Shown here: piece after piece, positions 8,304 to 17,854 of the stretch
Position numbering within the stretch: position 1 is the stretch's first letter
Layout of the letters: each line of letters starts with the position of its first letter
Source of the DNA: Bacteroidota bacterium
GTDB taxonomy: Bacteria > Bacteroidota > Ignavibacteria > Tepidaquicellales > Tepidaquicellaceae
Assembly: GCA_018266895.1 (NCBI GenBank)
Contig: JAFDZQ010000008.1
Location: 1 to 42,337, forward strand
DNA: 42,337 nucleotides
Direction of reading: 5' to 3'
Notes under the pieces: model-generated
What the model was told of the DNA's origin: nothing
Databases searched by the model: none
Seen by the model: the letters and a program-made list of their open reading frames with translations, nothing else
Made by a program: the position numbers and the translations under genes

Positions 8304-10616
8304 ATGAAGATTCTGCTTTTATTGTATTTCCTGTCTTCGGCGGTAAGTGCTTATGCTGAAATGAATACCGGATCAGTAAAAGGTAAAGTAATAGACAAGC
8401 AGACAAATTCTGTCTTGAGTTTTGCCGGGATAACATTAAAAAACAAGGAATCCAAATTAACATTAAGGACTCAGTCTGATAATTCCGGGCAGTTTTCCTT
8501 CCGTGACCTGCAGGCAGGAATCTATGAGATCAGTGCCACATACATAGGTTATATGAAGTACTCGGATGAAATTTCTGTAAATCCTGAATCAGAATTGTCT
8601 TTTAACATATTCATTGAACCTGTTGAAATTGAAGTTGAGAAAATCAATGTAACCGCTACAAAAACCGAAGTCACTTTACAGCAGACTCCGTCTTCTATTT
8701 CAATAGTGAATTCCGAAGAGATTGGAAGAAAAAACATTCTTACATTTGATAATGTTCTTGAGGAAGTTCAGGGAGTTACAATAAACAGAAGCAACGGAAT
8801 AAATGTAAGTTCTCTGTCAATCAGAGGTTCTTCCGATGTAGCAGGCGGAGGAATAGGAAACAGAGTGTTACTGCTTTTAGACGGCAGACCTTCACTTACA
8901 GGGGATTCAAAAGGAGCTTTATGGTCACTTGTACCGGTTTCAATAATCGAAAGAACGGAAGTTGTAAAAGGAGCTTTCTCGTCTCTTTACGGAAGCAGTG
9001 CAATCGGAGGAGTTGTAAACATCATTACCAAAAAGCCGACATACAAACCAACTACTGAAATAAATTTTAATTACGGATTCTACCAAAAGCTGTCTGACAG
9101 TCTTAAATTCACTGACAAACTTCTTACATTTTCCGGCGGTGACATACTGCACAGTAATACATTCAAGAAGCTTTCTTATCTTCTTGATGCAAATTATCTG
9201 AACAATGACGGGCATGCGCAGCAGACAAATTACAGATTCTACGGATTTACGGGAAAATTTACCTATGATGTTTTGAGCAACAGGGATCTCGAAGCTACTC
9301 TTCAGTATACAAATTCAAATAGCGGATTTCCTCATTACTGGAGAAAGGAAGGCGGAAGTATAGCAGAACCTTACAAAATAGCTGAGAACTACATCGGCGA
9401 TGAGATCAAAAAAGAAACGCAGAGTTATGATCTTTTTTACAGAGCGATAGCTAATTCAAACACAAAGTATACTACCAGATTTTATTATTACAAATTAAAG
9501 AGCAATTCTTTTTACAATCCGAATAATCCCGTTTCGATTCAGTTCGCTGATTCGGGCAAGGGATTGAATACATTCATTGATTCATACAACTTCGGAAATA
9601 TTTCGCAGGTTGATGTGCAGGCAGGCAGGTCAAATTATATTATCGGAGGAATTGATTTTCAGATGAATATTGTTAAATCCGAACCGGAAGCAATACTTTA
9701 CGGAAATCAGCAGATGAATAATTTCGGGATATTTGCACAGGATCAGATTACTCTCATTCAAAATAAATCCGGAAACCCGGTCCTTGCATCAACTCTGGGA
9801 GCAAGACTGGATTATAATAAAGTAATTTCCGGAGTGGAATCATTCGAACTCAGTCCAAAGCTTTCTTTTGTATATACTCCCGAATGGAACAACAAGATAT
9901 TAAACAATACATCATTCAGGATATTAGGAGGAAGGGCTTTCAGAGCGCCTTCTATAGCTGAGATTTATTTTAAAAAGGAACTGTTCGGCGGATTTGAATT
10001 TATTTATAATCCTTCACTAAAACCCGAAGAGATAGTTTCATTTGAAGTAGGATTTAAAAAACAGTTCAAGACAAGATTTACATTTGACTTTTCACTTTTC
10101 TTCAATGACTATAAAAATTTAATTCAGTACGTAAATATCGGTAATGGTATTTACGGACCGTTTCAGGTTCAGAACATAGCTAAATCGCAGATCAAAGGAC
10201 TTGAATTCTATATTGACTATAATTCCAAACTCAGTCTTCTAAAAGAACCGTTTGAATATTTTTTCAATTTCGGATATACTTTTCTGCAGGCAAGTGATCT
10301 TTCTTCAGGCAGAAAAGATGATTTTCTTCCTTATAAGCCGAAGCATAATTTTAACTTCACGGCAAACCTGTCATTCAAAGGATTTAACGTGAATTTTAAC
10401 GGCAGGTATCTCAGTAAAATTGACGAAGTTCTTTTTTACAAGCTTGAAGAACCTAAGTCTTATTTTCTTCTTAATGCAAAAGTAAGTAAAAACTTTCTCA
10501 ACAGGTTTACGGTTTTCTTAGCTGTCAACAATATTCTTGACGAATCATATCAGGAGCTTGAACGGATTCAGGCGCCTAACAGAAATTTCAATTCGGGTAT
10601 AAGAATAGATTTCTGA
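8304..10616 (+). CDS. TonB-dependent outer-membrane receptor with carboxypeptidase-like N-domain
   Basis: The frame is open from an ATG at 8250, but the ATG at 8304 directly begins a signal peptide (MKILLLLYFLSSAVSAYA) and has aggat upstream, so 8304 is preferred (770 residues). After the signal comes a carboxypeptidase-D-regulatory-like domain (about residues 25-105; VKGKVIDKQTNSVLSFAGI, GQFSFRDLQAGIYEISATYIGY). The plug domain follows (about 120-245; VLEEVQGVTINR, LLLLDGRPSLTGD, SSLYGSSAIGGVVNIITKKP). The rest is a 22-strand-type beta barrel, with the FRAPSIAEIYFK and NPSLKPEEIVSFEVGFK signatures and a C-terminal aromatic (IRIDF). It resembles BtuB/CirA-type siderophore, cobalamin or metal importers, but no substrate can be named. 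It is energised by TonB; a tonB gene is at 32595. Confidence 0.9.
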   Translation: MKILLLLYFLSSAVSAYAEMNTGSVKGKVIDKQTNSVLSFAGITLKNKESKLTLRTQSDNSGQFSFRDLQAGIYEISATYIGYMKYSDEISVNPESELSFNIFIEPVEIEVEKINVTATKTEVTLQQTPSSISIVNSEEIGRKNILTFDNVLEEVQGVTINRSNGINVSSLSIRGSSDVAGGGIGNRVLLLLDGRPSLTGDSKGALWSLVPVSIIERTEVVKGAFSSLYGSSAIGGVVNIITKKPTYKPTTEINFNYGFYQKLSDSLKFTDKLLTFSGGDILHSNTFKKLSYLLDANYLNNDGHAQQTNYRFYGFTGKFTYDVLSNRDLEATLQYTNSNSGFPHYWRKEGGSIAEPYKIAENYIGDEIKKETQSYDLFYRAIANSNTKYTTRFYYYKLKSNSFYNPNNPVSIQFADSGKGLNTFIDSYNFGNISQVDVQAGRSNYIIGGIDFQMNIVKSEPEAILYGNQQMNNFGIFAQDQITLIQNKSGNPVLASTLGARLDYNKVISGVESFELSPKLSFVYTPEWNNKILNNTSFRILGGRAFRAPSIAEIYFKKELFGGFEFIYNPSLKPEEIVSFEVGFKKQFKTRFTFDFSLFFNDYKNLIQYVNIGNGIYGPFQVQNIAKSQIKGLEFYIDYNSKLSLLKEPFEYFFNFGYTFLQASDLSSGRKDDFLPYKPKHNFNFTANLSFKGFNVNFNGRYLSKIDEVLFYKLEEPKSYFLLNAKVSKNFLNRFTVFLAVNNILDESYQELERIQAPNRNFNSGIRIDF

Positions 10617-10791
10617 TGTGCGTTTCTCTTCTATTAATTATTCATTCATATTAACAAACTCTTATCACATCATTAAAAATCAACTCTGAATTTTAATCTG
10701 TAAGCTTTTTTTTGAATTTTAATATATTGACAAATAAATTAATTTGTTTAAACAGGGATTATGAATCCGGTGTAAAGTTAAACAAAGAATT

Positions 10792-11523
10792 ATGAAAGTA
10801 TTAATTAAGAAAATAATTAACGGTTTAGGTTATGATCTCGTAAGCAGAAGTACAGATTTAGAAAGCATCAGCAAAAAGAAAGCAGAGGGTTTTCCCGAAT
10901 GGCTGAAAAACTCACAGGAAGCAGGAATGGATGTCAATGATTATATTAACAGCATAATGGGTACACCGATGGAAACATTAGAGAAAATATTTACACCATA
11001 TCTGATAGGTATGAAAGCGCCTGTGGTTGTTGAGATCGGTACAGGTACAGGAAGATGGTCAAGGGAAATTGCCGGATTTCTGAAAAGATCAGAATCCTGG
11101 AAACTCTATCTTGTAGATCACTCGCCATGGATAATCGCTTTTCTTAAACAGTACTTTAAAAATGAATCAAATATTATTCCAATGCTTAATGACGGAATGA
11201 ATCTTCCCGCTATTGAAAAAGAATCTGTCGATATTGTTTTCAGCACCGGTACTTTCATAGAATTCACTTTACAGCAGATTTATTCATTCTGCAGGGATTT
11301 CAGCAAAGTCGTAAAAAAATCGGGTTATGTGATATTCAATTACATTGATCCGGATTCATCAGACGGATGGCAGCATATGAAGAATGAGTCTTTTAATATT
11401 GACAGCTGTTTCATTTATCACACTTCTTCCACGATTGACAAAGTACTGGAAGACTGCGGATTTAAACCTGTTTCAAAAGAGATAATCGGAAAAAGCACGT
11501 ATGCTGTGTTCAGGAAACTTTAA
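10792..11523 (+). CDS. Class I SAM-dependent methyltransferase
   Basis: The 243-residue soluble protein has a Rossmann methyltransferase core. Motif I is VVVEIGTGTGRWSREIAGF (about residues 80-98), the acidic end of strand 2 is LYLVDHS, and motif IV is DIVFSTGTFIEF (about 148-159). The later strand region is SGYVIFNYIDPDSSDGW. The N-terminal 75 residues are charged and may bind the acceptor. It stands alone, with 175 and 388 bases of non-coding DNA on its sides. A TTGACA hexamer at 10727-10732 could belong to its promoter. The fold is clear; the substrate is not. Methylation of a lipid or small molecule is as likely as of a macromolecule. Confidence 0.8.
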   Translation: MKVLIKKIINGLGYDLVSRSTDLESISKKKAEGFPEWLKNSQEAGMDVNDYINSIMGTPMETLEKIFTPYLIGMKAPVVVEIGTGTGRWSREIAGFLKRSESWKLYLVDHSPWIIAFLKQYFKNESNIIPMLNDGMNLPAIEKESVDIVFSTGTFIEFTLQQIYSFCRDFSKVVKKSGYVIFNYIDPDSSDGWQHMKNESFNIDSCFIYHTSSTIDKVLEDCGFKPVSKEIIGKSTYAVFRKL

Positions 11524-11911
11524 ATCATATATGGAATCTGAAAATGTTAATCCCGACTGTTCCGGAAATATTAAGTAACCTTACTCATGCGAATAGTGGG
11601 TTGACATCTATACTGTCTGAAAAGGATTGATATTATTTTTGTTAAGTTATTTAATTCACCGGCAAATCTAATATCATATCTTTTGAAATTCCTAATTACC
11701 CGTTTTAAAACTTCACAATAAAGCCCCGGATATTTCCGGGGCTGACATTTCTATCATAAATTTATCTTTTCAGGCAGGCTGATAATTAATAGATATTTCT
11801 TTTTTTGAAAAATAAATTTATAATGCAGGAAGAAAAACTTTATTTACCGATTTAATTGTTCCGCAAAACAGCAGCAAATAATTATTCAGTCAATACAAGC
11901 TAAATAAAAAA
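11524..11911. other. 388-base gap without a gene
   Basis: AT-rich non-coding DNA between the methyltransferase and the large membrane/GMC gene. It holds a GC-rich hairpin (11722-11743) and a TTGACA hexamer near 11602-11607. No credible short coding frame or known RNA was recognised. Confidence 0.6.
11722..11743 (+). terminator. GC-rich hairpin, possible terminator
   Basis: A perfect 9-bp stem (agccccgga/tccggggct) with a 4-base loop. It is followed by gacatttctat, a poor U-tract, so termination is only possible. It lies 199 bases past the methyltransferase stop. Confidence 0.4.
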
Positions 11912-14900
11912 ATGCCTCCAATACTAAATTTAAGAGGATACACATACCCTGATCCGCTTGATAAAGCCCCTGTAGCTATGCAGTATATTATAATGATGGC
12001 AGTTAATTTTATCGTCTCAATATTACTGGTTTATTTTATAACTGATTATTTTAAGCTGCTTGAATTCAGATCCTTCGCAGTAAAGGTTCTGGAAGTCTCA
12101 GCTTTTATGTTTATTTCCGCTCCGTTGATCACAGCTCTCCGTAAATCAAGCTCTGCAGTTCTGGTATTAGTCATATTCGTACCTCTTTTTATCTTTGACA
12201 TATATCTTCAGGCAAATGTAAGAGATAAAGGCGGAACAGCTTTATGGAGCTATCTTCCCGGTACATTCATAGATGACATCAAGATACTTCCGCTGAGATT
12301 TTTAATTACATTATCTTTTGATGCTTTGATTTTCGGACCTGTTTGTCTGTGGTTTTCCAGACTGATTGCACTGGTGTTTTATAAAAACAGGAATGTAAAA
12401 ATCACACCTGATACAGAACAGCAGAATAATTTGTTCAATTCTGAATGGTCGGAAGAATTTGTTGAACGGCCGGACAGGGACGCAGGGTTCTATATACTGC
12501 GCATACTCGGATTTGCTTATCTTTCTTATCTGCTGATACTTTTGATAGGTATGCTTGGAGCTACTCCATGGCCTTCTCAGATATCGGAACTTATAGACAT
12601 GACTTACAGAAATCCGGCTTTGGCGGTAAATACTTTCAGCAAGATCGGGATCATGATACTTCTGACTTTTACCGGCTCATACAACAGGGAAATACGATAT
12701 TACTGTGTACTCGGTCTTATTACCGGACATGTAGTATCTACAATCAGTTCTCTGGGATTTTACTTTTATGATCCGGCCGGAACGGATTACAGGGATTTTC
12801 TTCTCACTTCGGCAATAGTTGACGGTGTTATGATAATCTTGTTTATTTATATACTTTTAAAATCATCCGGGTTAAAACTTGACATCAGTGACGAAAAAAA
12901 TTTTCCGAAGTATTTCTCAATACCTTCACAGCTTGCCGGCATAACTTACATTGTAATTTCTGTGATGTCGTTGCTTTTTGTAATTGCGGCTTTATATCTG
13001 CGTTTGTTTTCTGACGGGAAAACAGGACTTTCTGCTGTATTCGGATATCCTGACCCTGTCCTTGGAAATACTCTTACGCTTTATGTCACGGTTGCATTTA
13101 TTTCAATGTTTCTCGCATCAAGTGAAAAACTCCGGCATTATTTGTTCGGGGTGCTGCTGTTTCCGTTCTTTGTTTCAAATATGATTATCATACCTTTATT
13201 TATTATTAAGGATCTGTTCTCTGAGTTTTTCATAAGGACAAGAACCGGAACTTTCACGGAAGTCAACTGGTACTTCCTTGTATTCATAATTTTTAATTTT
13301 GCGGTATTTGTTCTGCTGACTGCATTAAGAAAAATGTATTATAATGTTGATTACATTGTCTCATCTATCAGTCCTTCAGGAGCAAAGAATATAATAGCTT
13401 TGTCGGATTCTTTCTTCGGCGGGGACGTTAAAAAGAATACAAATGTATTGATTATGATTGACCAGTATATCGGCGGTATCAGAGGCAGAAAAAGAGGAAT
13501 AATTAATTTCCCATTCTGGCTTATGGAAAATATTATGAATCTGAAATTCGGACTGCATCCCAACTTTTCTTCCATGAGCAGGGATGAGAGAAGATGGTTT
13601 TTAAAGAAGTACATTTTCCGTTCTCCTGCCGAAAGAAGAAGATCATTCATTCCATTGTTGTCAGATTTCGCATACAGTATCGGCTTGTCAGTCAATGCGA
13701 TGGTAATGTTTGCAAATTATTCTGATCTGAATGAAAGAAACAAAGCAGGTTATGTCCCGCCCGATGCGAGAGACAGACTTCAGGGAGATGCGCCGCAGTA
13801 TGAACCTCCGTTTAGAAATATATCACCCTTGCCTGTAAATCAGAAAGATAATTTAAACAATAAGCCGTCACTTCCGCAAACCCCGGAACCACTGATTGCA
13901 CCAAGAGTAACAACACCGGTGTGTGAACCTGATGTACCGGCAGAAGTTGATTATCTGATCATCGGTTCAGGAGCGGGAGGAGCAGTGATGAGTTACAGAT
14001 TATCAGTCGGTGTAAGCGATCCCGGAAAAATACTTGTGATTGAAAGAGGCAGCCGTTATCAGCCGCTGCAGGATTTCAATAACTCTGAAATGGAAATGAT
14101 GAGAAAGCTATATAAAGAAGGTGGACTTCAGCAGACAAAGAAATTCACAATGTCAGTTCTGCAGGGTGAATGTGTGGGCGGAACGACAGTAGTTAACAAT
14201 TCTGTCTGCATTGAAATGTCAAAAGCAGTAAAAGACAGATGGGAAAATGTATTTGATATTGATCTTTCTGAACTTGACAATGAATACAAGACGATCGCGG
14301 AAGAACTTGAAATAAAGGAATTGACAGAGACCGGTATAAACAAAAAAGTTTCAGAGAGATTTAAAAAAGGAGTTCAGGGATATAATACTGAATCAAACGA
14401 AAAATTAATTCCGCTTTTTCCTCTGAAGGCGAATTTCAGAAATCTTACCGGTGATGAAAACTGGAATCTCGGAAATAAAAAACAGAGAAAGCGTACAATG
14501 CTTGAGACATATATTCCCTGGAGTGAGTCAAGGGGAGTGAAGATAGTTTCAAATATTTCAGCTGTAATGTTCAATCAGTTAAACGGCAGTGCTGAAAGCG
14601 TAATTTTGAGGACGGACTCGGGAGAACTTAAGAAAGTAAAAATCAACAAAGCGCTTATTGTTGCAGGAGGTGTCATCTCAAGCAGCCATTTTCTGATGAG
14701 AAGCGGTATTTACGGTAATACAGGAAAGAACATGAGCTGCAATTTTGCATTCCCGGTTACATTGCAGTTTGATGAAGTTCTGAATGCATTTGACGGTAAT
14801 CAGATCACACTTGGAGCGCTTGATGAAAAAGGCAGGGCGGTTTTTGAAACGTACTTTAATCCTCCCGCATCATTTTCTCTGGCAAGTATTCCGTTCTTTT

Positions 14901-15442
14901 TTGAAAGAAGGGATTTAATGATGAAGAATTACAGCCGGTCAGTTAATTTCGGAGCGCTTGTAGGGTCTGAGCCTAACGGTATCATTCAGCGGCGTGCAGA
15001 TCTGCTGAACGGACAGGCATTTACCTGGGAACTGGGAAACACGGATTCAGAAAATATTATATACGCTTTAAGTGCAATTCTAAAACTTGGCATGCATTCA
15101 GGCGCGGAGAAAGCAGTGCTTCCGATGAAACCAGGAATTGAAATTGTTCTTTCACATGAAAATATCAGAAAGTTTGAGAACCTGATAAAAGATTATCCTC
15201 TTAGCATGGAAAATCTTATGATAGGTACGGCGCATCCGCAGGGAGGAAATATTATGACAGGTGATAATTCCAAGTTTAAAAATGACAGGGTTGTAAATTC
15301 CGGATTTCTTGTTGAAGGACTGAAAAATGTTTATGTTTGCGATGCTTCACTTTTTCCTGAAAGCATGGGTTTGAATCCTCAGTGGACGATCATGGCAATG
15401 AGTTCAATGGCATCAAAGAAAGTGCTGGAAAGAAATGCCTGA
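11912..15442 (+). CDS. Large membrane protein fused to a GMC-family flavin oxidoreductase
   Basis: The 1176-residue protein has three parts. Residues about 20-490 contain roughly a dozen hydrophobic membrane segments of no family I recognise. Residues about 506-612 form a soluble helical domain (MIDQYIGGIRGRKRG, then FSSMSRDERRWFLKKYIF and MVMFANYSD). This resembles the helical N-terminal region that precedes the flavin domain in long-chain alcohol oxidases and gluconate-dehydrogenase subunit 3. After a proline-rich linker (about 615-675) comes a GMC oxidoreductase domain to the end, with FAD-binding VDYLIIGSGAGGAVMSYRLS (about 677-696), ECVGGTTVVNNSVC, and ALIVAGGVISSSHFLMRSG. The catalytic pair appears as the His of TAHPQGG (about residue 1107) and the Asn of LNPQWTI (about 1154). 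It likely oxidises an alcohol or sterol-like lipid and may pass electrons into the membrane. Substrate and acceptor are unknown. No frameshift separates the parts. Confidence 0.85.
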   Translation: MPPILNLRGYTYPDPLDKAPVAMQYIIMMAVNFIVSILLVYFITDYFKLLEFRSFAVKVLEVSAFMFISAPLITALRKSSSAVLVLVIFVPLFIFDIYLQANVRDKGGTALWSYLPGTFIDDIKILPLRFLITLSFDALIFGPVCLWFSRLIALVFYKNRNVKITPDTEQQNNLFNSEWSEEFVERPDRDAGFYILRILGFAYLSYLLILLIGMLGATPWPSQISELIDMTYRNPALAVNTFSKIGIMILLTFTGSYNREIRYYCVLGLITGHVVSTISSLGFYFYDPAGTDYRDFLLTSAIVDGVMIILFIYILLKSSGLKLDISDEKNFPKYFSIPSQLAGITYIVISVMSLLFVIAALYLRLFSDGKTGLSAVFGYPDPVLGNTLTLYVTVAFISMFLASSEKLRHYLFGVLLFPFFVSNMIIIPLFIIKDLFSEFFIRTRTGTFTEVNWYFLVFIIFNFAVFVLLTALRKMYYNVDYIVSSISPSGAKNIIALSDSFFGGDVKKNTNVLIMIDQYIGGIRGRKRGIINFPFWLMENIMNLKFGLHPNFSSMSRDERRWFLKKYIFRSPAERRRSFIPLLSDFAYSIGLSVNAMVMFANYSDLNERNKAGYVPPDARDRLQGDAPQYEPPFRNISPLPVNQKDNLNNKPSLPQTPEPLIAPRVTTPVCEPDVPAEVDYLIIGSGAGGAVMSYRLSVGVSDPGKILVIERGSRYQPLQDFNNSEMEMMRKLYKEGGLQQTKKFTMSVLQGECVGGTTVVNNSVCIEMSKAVKDRWENVFDIDLSELDNEYKTIAEELEIKELTETGINKKVSERFKKGVQGYNTESNEKLIPLFPLKANFRNLTGDENWNLGNKKQRKRTMLETYIPWSESRGVKIVSNISAVMFNQLNGSAESVILRTDSGELKKVKINKALIVAGGVISSSHFLMRSGIYGNTGKNMSCNFAFPVTLQFDEVLNAFDGNQITLGALDEKGRAVFETYFNPPASFSLASIPFFFERRDLMMKNYSRSVNFGALVGSEPNGIIQRRADLLNGQAFTWELGNTDSENIIYALSAILKLGMHSGAEKAVLPMKPGIEIVLSHENIRKFENLIKDYPLSMENLMIGTAHPQGGNIMTGDNSKFKNDRVVNSGFLVEGLKNVYVCDASLFPESMGLNPQWTIMAMSSMASKKVLERNA

Positions 15443-15489
15443 AATTTAATCTTTTTTTGTTAGGAAATTTCATGAGATCTTTTTATCAA

Positions 15490-15616
15490 AGACTCCCGCT
15501 TCGAGCTCGCCTCGCGGAGAGGGAGGCGGGCAACGTCTCGAAGTACTACTTTTAACTTATTGGCTTTGTCCCACCCCAACCCTTTTTTCAGTGGAGAGAC
15601 AGGGTGGGGTTATATT
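15490..15616. repeat. GC-rich structured intergenic repeat-like element
   Basis: This stretch contrasts sharply with the AT-rich surroundings. It contains a nested hairpin, outer cttcgag/ctcgaag (15499-15505 with 15537-15543) and inner cgcctc/gaggcg (15508-15513 with 15523-15528). A second arm pair follows, cccaccc/gggtggg (15570-15576 with 15602-15608). The combination of a GGGAGGCGGG-like block and a CCCACCCCAACCC-like block resembles dispersed intergenic repeats of many bacterial genomes. It may also end transcription of the GMC gene. No coding frame is supported. Confidence 0.55.
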
Positions 15617-15716
15617 TAAAAGCTTACATATTGTTGCATTTGAAAATTAATATAACAGTTATTAGTTCATCCCGGATAGTTTTGCATACCACTGAAATAA
15701 GTTATCCTGCAAAAAA

Positions 15717-16790
15717 TTATTTTACAAGCAGCATTTTTTTTGTTTCAGTAAATTCATCTGCTTCAAGTTTATAAAAGTACAAACCTGCCGGATAATTATC
15801 AGCAGCAAAGTTTACTGTATAACTTCCTTTTTCCTGTTTTCCGTTAACCAGAAGAGCAACTTCTTTCCCAATGGAATTATAGACTGTCAGTTTCACAAAT
15901 CCGGGTTTACCGATATCATAATTTATCAGAGTGTTAGGATTGAATGGATTAGGAAAATTCTGATTCAGGTGATATCCTTCCGAAATTAAATTTGAAATTG
16001 AATTTATACCGATTGTACCCGAAGTTAACTCTTTTACACTTCCCGGAATGGAAAATGAAATCGGAAATCCGACTGAAGTCAGATCTACATTAACCGAGGG
16101 AACCACATCTTTAATAACCCAGACATCCTGCGCAATGTAAACAGTATCCGGTCTTGTGACTATTGGAATATAGATAATCGGAGGCAGCAGACCGTAACTA
16201 AGCGTAAAAGTTATGAGAAACTTTTTAGCAAGATAGGTTCCGTTGACGGTGCTGACACTCTGGTCATTGTATCGTCTTCCCGTAGCGGAAAAACGTAACG
16301 GAAGAGTCAGAGTATCTACTGATATAGTCGTGTCCTTTGTGAAAATTGTATAATTTGTATTAACATTCTGAGAAAATCTGTATGTATTATACCACGTCTC
16401 AAAGGATCTCAGGAAAGCAATGAATGCAACGGAATCAATTCCAGGCAGAGATCCCAGTACATTAAGTACATTCAGGTAATAAAATGCGTTTGTACTCTGG
16501 AAATTATAATGACTGGTATCAGTGTACGGAGAATTCTGATTTACGCTTGTCAGACCGGATTTAGAAAGAACAGCACTTGAAGACAGCCCATGATAATTTA
16601 CCACTGCATAAAACGAATCGACCTGAAATGTTGAAAGTCCCGGCTGCGGATTATTCAAAGAATCCAGAGGTGTATTTTTGTAGAACCATTTGTATCCCGT
16701 TCCTGAAGGAAAATAAGAGGAAGCATTTTGCGAGTATGATATACCTGAAAATGCAATTAACAGAAGGAATACGGAAAATATTTTTTTCAT
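15717..16790 (-). CDS. Secreted protein with T9SS type A sorting domain
   Basis: The frame is open from 16847, but the ATG at 16790 begins a clean signal peptide (MKKIFSVFLLLIAFSGISYSQ), giving 357 residues. The body (about 22-265) is beta-rich and starts with YFPSGTGYKWFYKNTPLD, a pattern I associate with uncharacterised Ignavibacteria exoproteins. The last about 85 residues are a T9SS C-terminal sorting domain: NQNFPNPFNPNTLINYDI, then VKLTVYNSIGKEVALLV, and a final GLYFYKLEADEFTETKKMLLVK. The protein should cross the inner membrane by Sec and the outer membrane by T9SS, with the sorting domain removed. It is divergent from the metallo-hydrolase gene, with 126 bases between. The molecular function is unknown. 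Confidence 0.82.
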   Translation of the reverse strand: MKKIFSVFLLLIAFSGISYSQNASSYFPSGTGYKWFYKNTPLDSLNNPQPGLSTFQVDSFYAVVNYHGLSSSAVLSKSGLTSVNQNSPYTDTSHYNFQSTNAFYYLNVLNVLGSLPGIDSVAFIAFLRSFETWYNTYRFSQNVNTNYTIFTKDTTISVDTLTLPLRFSATGRRYNDQSVSTVNGTYLAKKFLITFTLSYGLLPPIIYIPIVTRPDTVYIAQDVWVIKDVVPSVNVDLTSVGFPISFSIPGSVKELTSGTIGINSISNLISEGYHLNQNFPNPFNPNTLINYDIGKPGFVKLTVYNSIGKEVALLVNGKQEKGSYTVNFAADNYPAGLYFYKLEADEFTETKKMLLVK

Positions 16791-16916
16791 CTTGTTTAAA
16801 TTTGTATTTGTGAAAATTATAAATACATATTGAAAAAACAAACGCAAATAAAACTTTTATGTATAAATTAATAAAGAGAATAATTATTATTGCAAAAGCA
16901 AAAATCAAACTTCAAA

Positions 16917-17765
16917 ATGCAAATAGGGGATTACAAACTTTATTCCGTTCAGACAGGTCTGTTCAAACTTGACGGGGGCGCTATGTTCGGTGTCGTTCCG
17001 AAAAATCTCTGGCAGAAAACAAATCCCTCTGATGAGCAAAACAGAATAGATATGTGTACAAGGGCTTTGCTGCTTGATAACGGCAGAAAGAAAATACTAA
17101 TTGACACAGGAATCGGCTATAAACTTGCTGAAAAAATAAATAAGATTTACGATGTTGATTATTCGCATTACACACTCGAGGGAAGTCTTGAAAAACTGCG
17201 TCTTAATAAGGGCGATATTACTGATGTAATACTCACTCATCTGCATTTTGATCATACGGGAGGCAGCACTTTTTATAATGAAGACCGGGAGTTACTGCCT
17301 TCTTTTCCAAACGCAACTTATTATGTTCAGAAAAAGCAGTACGAATGGGCTCTGAATCCCACGGAAAGAGACAGAGCAAGTTTTTTTCCGGAAAATTATA
17401 AGCCGCTTGAAGAGAGGAAAGTTCTTCAATTAACAGACGGTGAATTTAAATTTGATGAATTCATAACACTTCTTCCCGTTAACGGTCACACAAGTAATAT
17501 GCAGATGGTAAAAATTTCAGACAACTATGAAAACACAATGCTTTACACTGCTGACCTTATTCCAACTGCGGGACATGTCCCGGCTCCTTTTATAATGGGA
17601 TATGATCTGTTTCCACTGACTACTCTTGATGAAAAAAAGAAATATCTGAAGGAAATTTCCGATAATAACTGGACAGTATTCTTTGAGCATGATCCGTACA
17701 CCGAATGCGCTCTGATAGGATCAAATGAAAAGGGATATTTCATTAAAGACAGATTCAGTTTATGA
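16917..17765 (+). CDS. MBL-fold metallo-hydrolase
   Basis: The frame can begin at a TTG at 16890, but the ATG at 16917 (MQIGDYKLYSVQTG) fits the usual start of this family and gives 282 residues. The zinc-binding signature HLHFDHTGG (about residues 107-115) is complete. The later ligands are the His of NGHTSNMQ, the Asp of LYTADLIP and the His of FFEHDPY. It groups with the glyoxalase II/lactonase-like cytosolic MBL hydrolases, where two metal ions activate water to open an ester, thioester or lactone. No signal peptide is present. It lies 89 bases upstream of a symporter gene on the same strand. Substrate unknown; a lactonase role would be a guess. Confidence 0.85.
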   Translation: MQIGDYKLYSVQTGLFKLDGGAMFGVVPKNLWQKTNPSDEQNRIDMCTRALLLDNGRKKILIDTGIGYKLAEKINKIYDVDYSHYTLEGSLEKLRLNKGDITDVILTHLHFDHTGGSTFYNEDRELLPSFPNATYYVQKKQYEWALNPTERDRASFFPENYKPLEERKVLQLTDGEFKFDEFITLLPVNGHTSNMQMVKISDNYENTMLYTADLIPTAGHVPAPFIMGYDLFPLTTLDEKKKYLKEISDNNWTVFFEHDPYTECALIGSNEKGYFIKDRFSL

Positions 17766-17854
17766 AAATACAAATTTAAGGAAAAACAGGAAGAAATATT
17801 TATAACATAAACAATTGTCGGGATTCATATTGTTTCGTTAAGTTAATTTAATTT

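Noticed and set aside
12568-12771. 67-residue overlapping frame on the plus strand
   Set aside because: It is out of frame within the large membrane protein gene, with no ribosome binding site or motif.
13351-13695. 114-residue frame on the minus strand
   Set aside because: It is antisense to the helical domain of the membrane/GMC gene, with no independent support.
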